This document shows, piece by piece, positions 62,700-64,000 of a DNA stretch of 64,000 nucleotides (positions are counted from its first letter, which is position 1; each line of letters opens with the position of its first letter). The stretch spans positions 1 through 64,000 of the forward strand of contig CAJUMR010000004.1 in the NCBI GenBank assembly GCA_910587475.1, given 5' to 3'. Origin of the DNA: an uncultured Muribaculaceae bacterium (lineage in GTDB: Bacteria > Bacteroidota > Bacteroidia > Bacteroidales > Muribaculaceae). Both the position numbers and the translations under genes were made by a program. The notes under the pieces were generated by a model, which was not told where the DNA came from, made no database searches, and saw nothing but the letters and a program-made list of their open reading frames with translations.

Positions 62700-63250
62700 C
62701 TGATGTCGATAAGTTTATGGGTTTGCAGTGATAGCCGCCAATGGGGATGGGCGAGTATATATTCGATAGTCTCGCTTGTGTTTTTGCCAGAACAAGGCTG
62801 CAGGAACAGTCTTGGCGCCGGAAGCAGGGATGCGATCTGTTCGACGTCCTGACCTTGATAGACGACCTTCAGTTCGTCGATGCGGTCGATCTGCCAGGGA
62901 GCGTCTTTGGGTGAGCAAGTCACCCAGTCGACACCTGTAGCGACGGGATTGCTGCCGTTGGTCTCGATCTGGATGAAGAAGCTGGCCGCTTTGATATCTT
63001 TGATAAGGTCGCTGTCGAGTTGCAGGGTCGGTTCGCCCCCGGTCACGACAAGATGTCTCGACGGATAACGCGAGATTTCGCCGACGATTTCATCGGCGGT
63101 TATTTCTTTGCCCGATGCAAAATCGGTGTCGCAGAATTCGCAGCGCCTGTTGCAGCCGCAAAAACGCAGAAACACCGCCGGTGTACCCGTGAAAAAACCT
63201 TCGCCTTGCAGCGAGTAGAAAATTTCGTTTACTTTATAGGTCTTTTTCAT
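62696..63250 (-). CDS. queE: 7-carboxy-7-deazaguanine synthase
   Basis: QueE (184 aa), a radical-SAM enzyme of queuosine precursor synthesis. The cluster-binding motif is C33-x3-C37-x2-C40, followed by VVTGGEPTLQ. FYSLQGEG near the N-terminus is characteristic. It overlaps queD by 17 bases. Confidence 0.95.
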   Translation of the reverse strand: MKKTYKVNEIFYSLQGEGFFTGTPAVFLRFCGCNRRCEFCDTDFASGKEITADEIVGEISRYPSRHLVVTGGEPTLQLDSDLIKDIKAASFFIQIETNGSNPVATGVDWVTCSPKDAPWQIDRIDELKVVYQGQDVEQIASLLPAPRLFLQPCSGKNTSETIEYILAHPHWRLSLQTHKLIDIR

Positions 63251-63569
63251 AGCTTGCAGTGTTACCTTCGCTTTCCTGCACGTCGACGCGATAGCAGTTG
63301 TCGATGTTGTCGCAGATCCATCGCGCGATGTTTTCGGCAGTCGGATTGAATGGCAATACGTCGTTGAGACAAGCGTGGTCGAGACGGTCTGTGACCATGC
63401 GCTTTATGTCGGTGAAGTCGGTTACCATGCCGTTGCGGTTGAGCTCGGCGGCGCGGCAGTGGACAGTCACGATCCAGTTGTGGCCGTGGAGCGACGTGCA
63501 TTTGCTCTCATAGTCGAGCGAAAGCCTGTGAGCGGCCGATATTTCAAGGCGTTTTGTAACGTAGTACAT
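63234..63569 (-). CDS. queD: 6-carboxy-5,6,7,8-tetrahydropterin synthase
   Basis: QueD (111 aa), preceding step of the queuosine pathway. Zinc ligands H14, H28 and H30 with catalytic C24 (AAHRLSLDYESKCTSLHGHN). DHACLND and PTAENIARWI are family motifs. Paired with queE. Confidence 0.95.
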   Translation of the reverse strand: MYYVTKRLEISAAHRLSLDYESKCTSLHGHNWIVTVHCRAAELNRNGMVTDFTDIKRMVTDRLDHACLNDVLPFNPTAENIARWICDNIDNCYRVDVQESEGNTASYEKDL

Positions 63570-63601
63570 ATGGTTTGATTGTTTTTTTGATGAGAGATTG
63601 A

Positions 63602-64000
63602 TCAGTTGTCGGGATGAGGAAGTTCGGCCGGGTATTCGACCACGGGAATGTCGTTTTTTCGGGCGAGGTCGATCAGATACTGCAGCGCGGCCTCGCGGGT
63701 GTCTTCTATCTCGCAGTCCTTTATAGCCTGTTTGAGATTGGCGGCAAAGAAGCCGACTGTGGGCGACTGCGGCAGTCCGAATATTTTCATTATCTCAAGA
63801 CCGTCGACGGGGTTGCGTCTGGCCCGTTCGGCGTCCTTGGCGCGTATTTCCTTGAATTTTTCCTCAACGATGTCGAAATTGTCAAGAAAGCGTTGTTTCT
63901 TTTCTTCGTTTTTGCTTGTGATGTCGGCGCGGGCGAGCAACATCAGGTCGTCGAGATCTTCTTCGGCATAGTTCATCAGCCGGCGGACGGCGCTGTCGGT
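63602..64000 (-). CDS. CCA tRNA nucleotidyltransferase, C-terminal part (truncated by window edge)
   Basis: The reading frame remains open to the end of the window; codons upstream of the ATG at 63974-63976 give TDSAVRRL before MNYAEEDLDDLMLLARADIT. This is the C-terminal helical/HD-linked region of bacterial CCA-adding enzymes, including ADITSKNEEKKQRFLDNF and VDGLEIMKIFGL. None of the tRNAs in this window encodes its CCA, so this enzyme is needed for all of them. It lies 32 nt upstream of queD on the same strand. Confidence 0.75.
   Translation of the reverse strand, partial: TDSAVRRLMNYAEEDLDDLMLLARADITSKNEEKKQRFLDNFDIVEEKFKEIRAKDAERARRNPVDGLEIMKIFGLPQSPTVGFFAANLKQAIKDCEIEDTREAALQYLIDLARKNDIPVVEYPAELPHPDN

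Overview
The window looks like chromosomal core sequence from a member of the order Bacteroidales, and a Muribaculaceae-like gut lineage is my best guess. The evidence is a set of type IX secretion (T9SS) genes (porV, porU, porW, porX), Bacteroidetes-type promoters (TTTG, about 20 nt, TAnnTTTG), a general lack of Shine-Dalgarno sequences, and Bacteroidetes-typical families (TPR-HTH regulators, a BACON-like lipoprotein, DUF4105, DUF4468, CreD, a TSCPD protein). The order is well supported; the family is inference.

Layout. 0-7 kb: tRNA-Ala, a UvrD/helicase-IV-like helicase, a small membrane protein, a LysR regulator next to a split ThrE-type amino-acid exporter, tRNA-Gln and a HAD phosphatase. 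7-13 kb (minus strand): ispF, porV, porU and a GH25 lysozyme. 13-24 kb (plus strand): rel, a 7TM-HD phosphodiesterase, porW, porX, tsaE and birA in one tightly packed array, then a DUF4332 gene. 23.88-24.32 kb: a 439-bp deleted insertion sequence with near-perfect 34-bp terminal inverted repeats and a TTA target duplication that coincides with the prmA stop codon. 24-30 kb: prmA, a YtxH/holin-like stress cluster, a Do-family protease, an NlpC/P60 lipoprotein, a TSCPD protein and tRNA-Leu. 30-36 kb: tandem CreD-like proteins and a large zincin-like protein with a T9SS-type tail. 36-43 kb: an esterase, a Gly/Met/Pro-repeat protein, tsf, rpsB, rpsI, rplM, an S1/P1 nuclease, rpmA and rplU. 42-51 kb: a patatin with an outer-membrane barrel, serB, a nucleoside deaminase, a TonB-like protein, and a beta-helix protein coupled to a TPR-HTH regulator. 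51-64 kb: groL-groES, a BACON-like lipoprotein, an SPFH protein with an Arc-like protein, secA, a phosphatase-fold protein that has lost its catalytic residues, DUF4105, DUF4468, queE, queD and the end of a CCA-adding enzyme.

How the genes fit together. The dominant theme is the cell envelope and secretion: SecA supplies the periplasm, PorU/PorV process and attach T9SS cargo at the surface, PorW/PorX are accessory and regulatory T9SS factors, and the protein at 32.7-35.8 kb is a plausible cargo. The porW/porX genes lie directly downstream of rel and a cyclic-dinucleotide phosphodiesterase-like gene, suggesting shared expression of stress signalling and secretion. No CRISPR array, prophage or intact transposon was seen. 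The least-explained sequence is the structured, non-coding left half of the insertion-sequence remnant at 23.9-24.1 kb.
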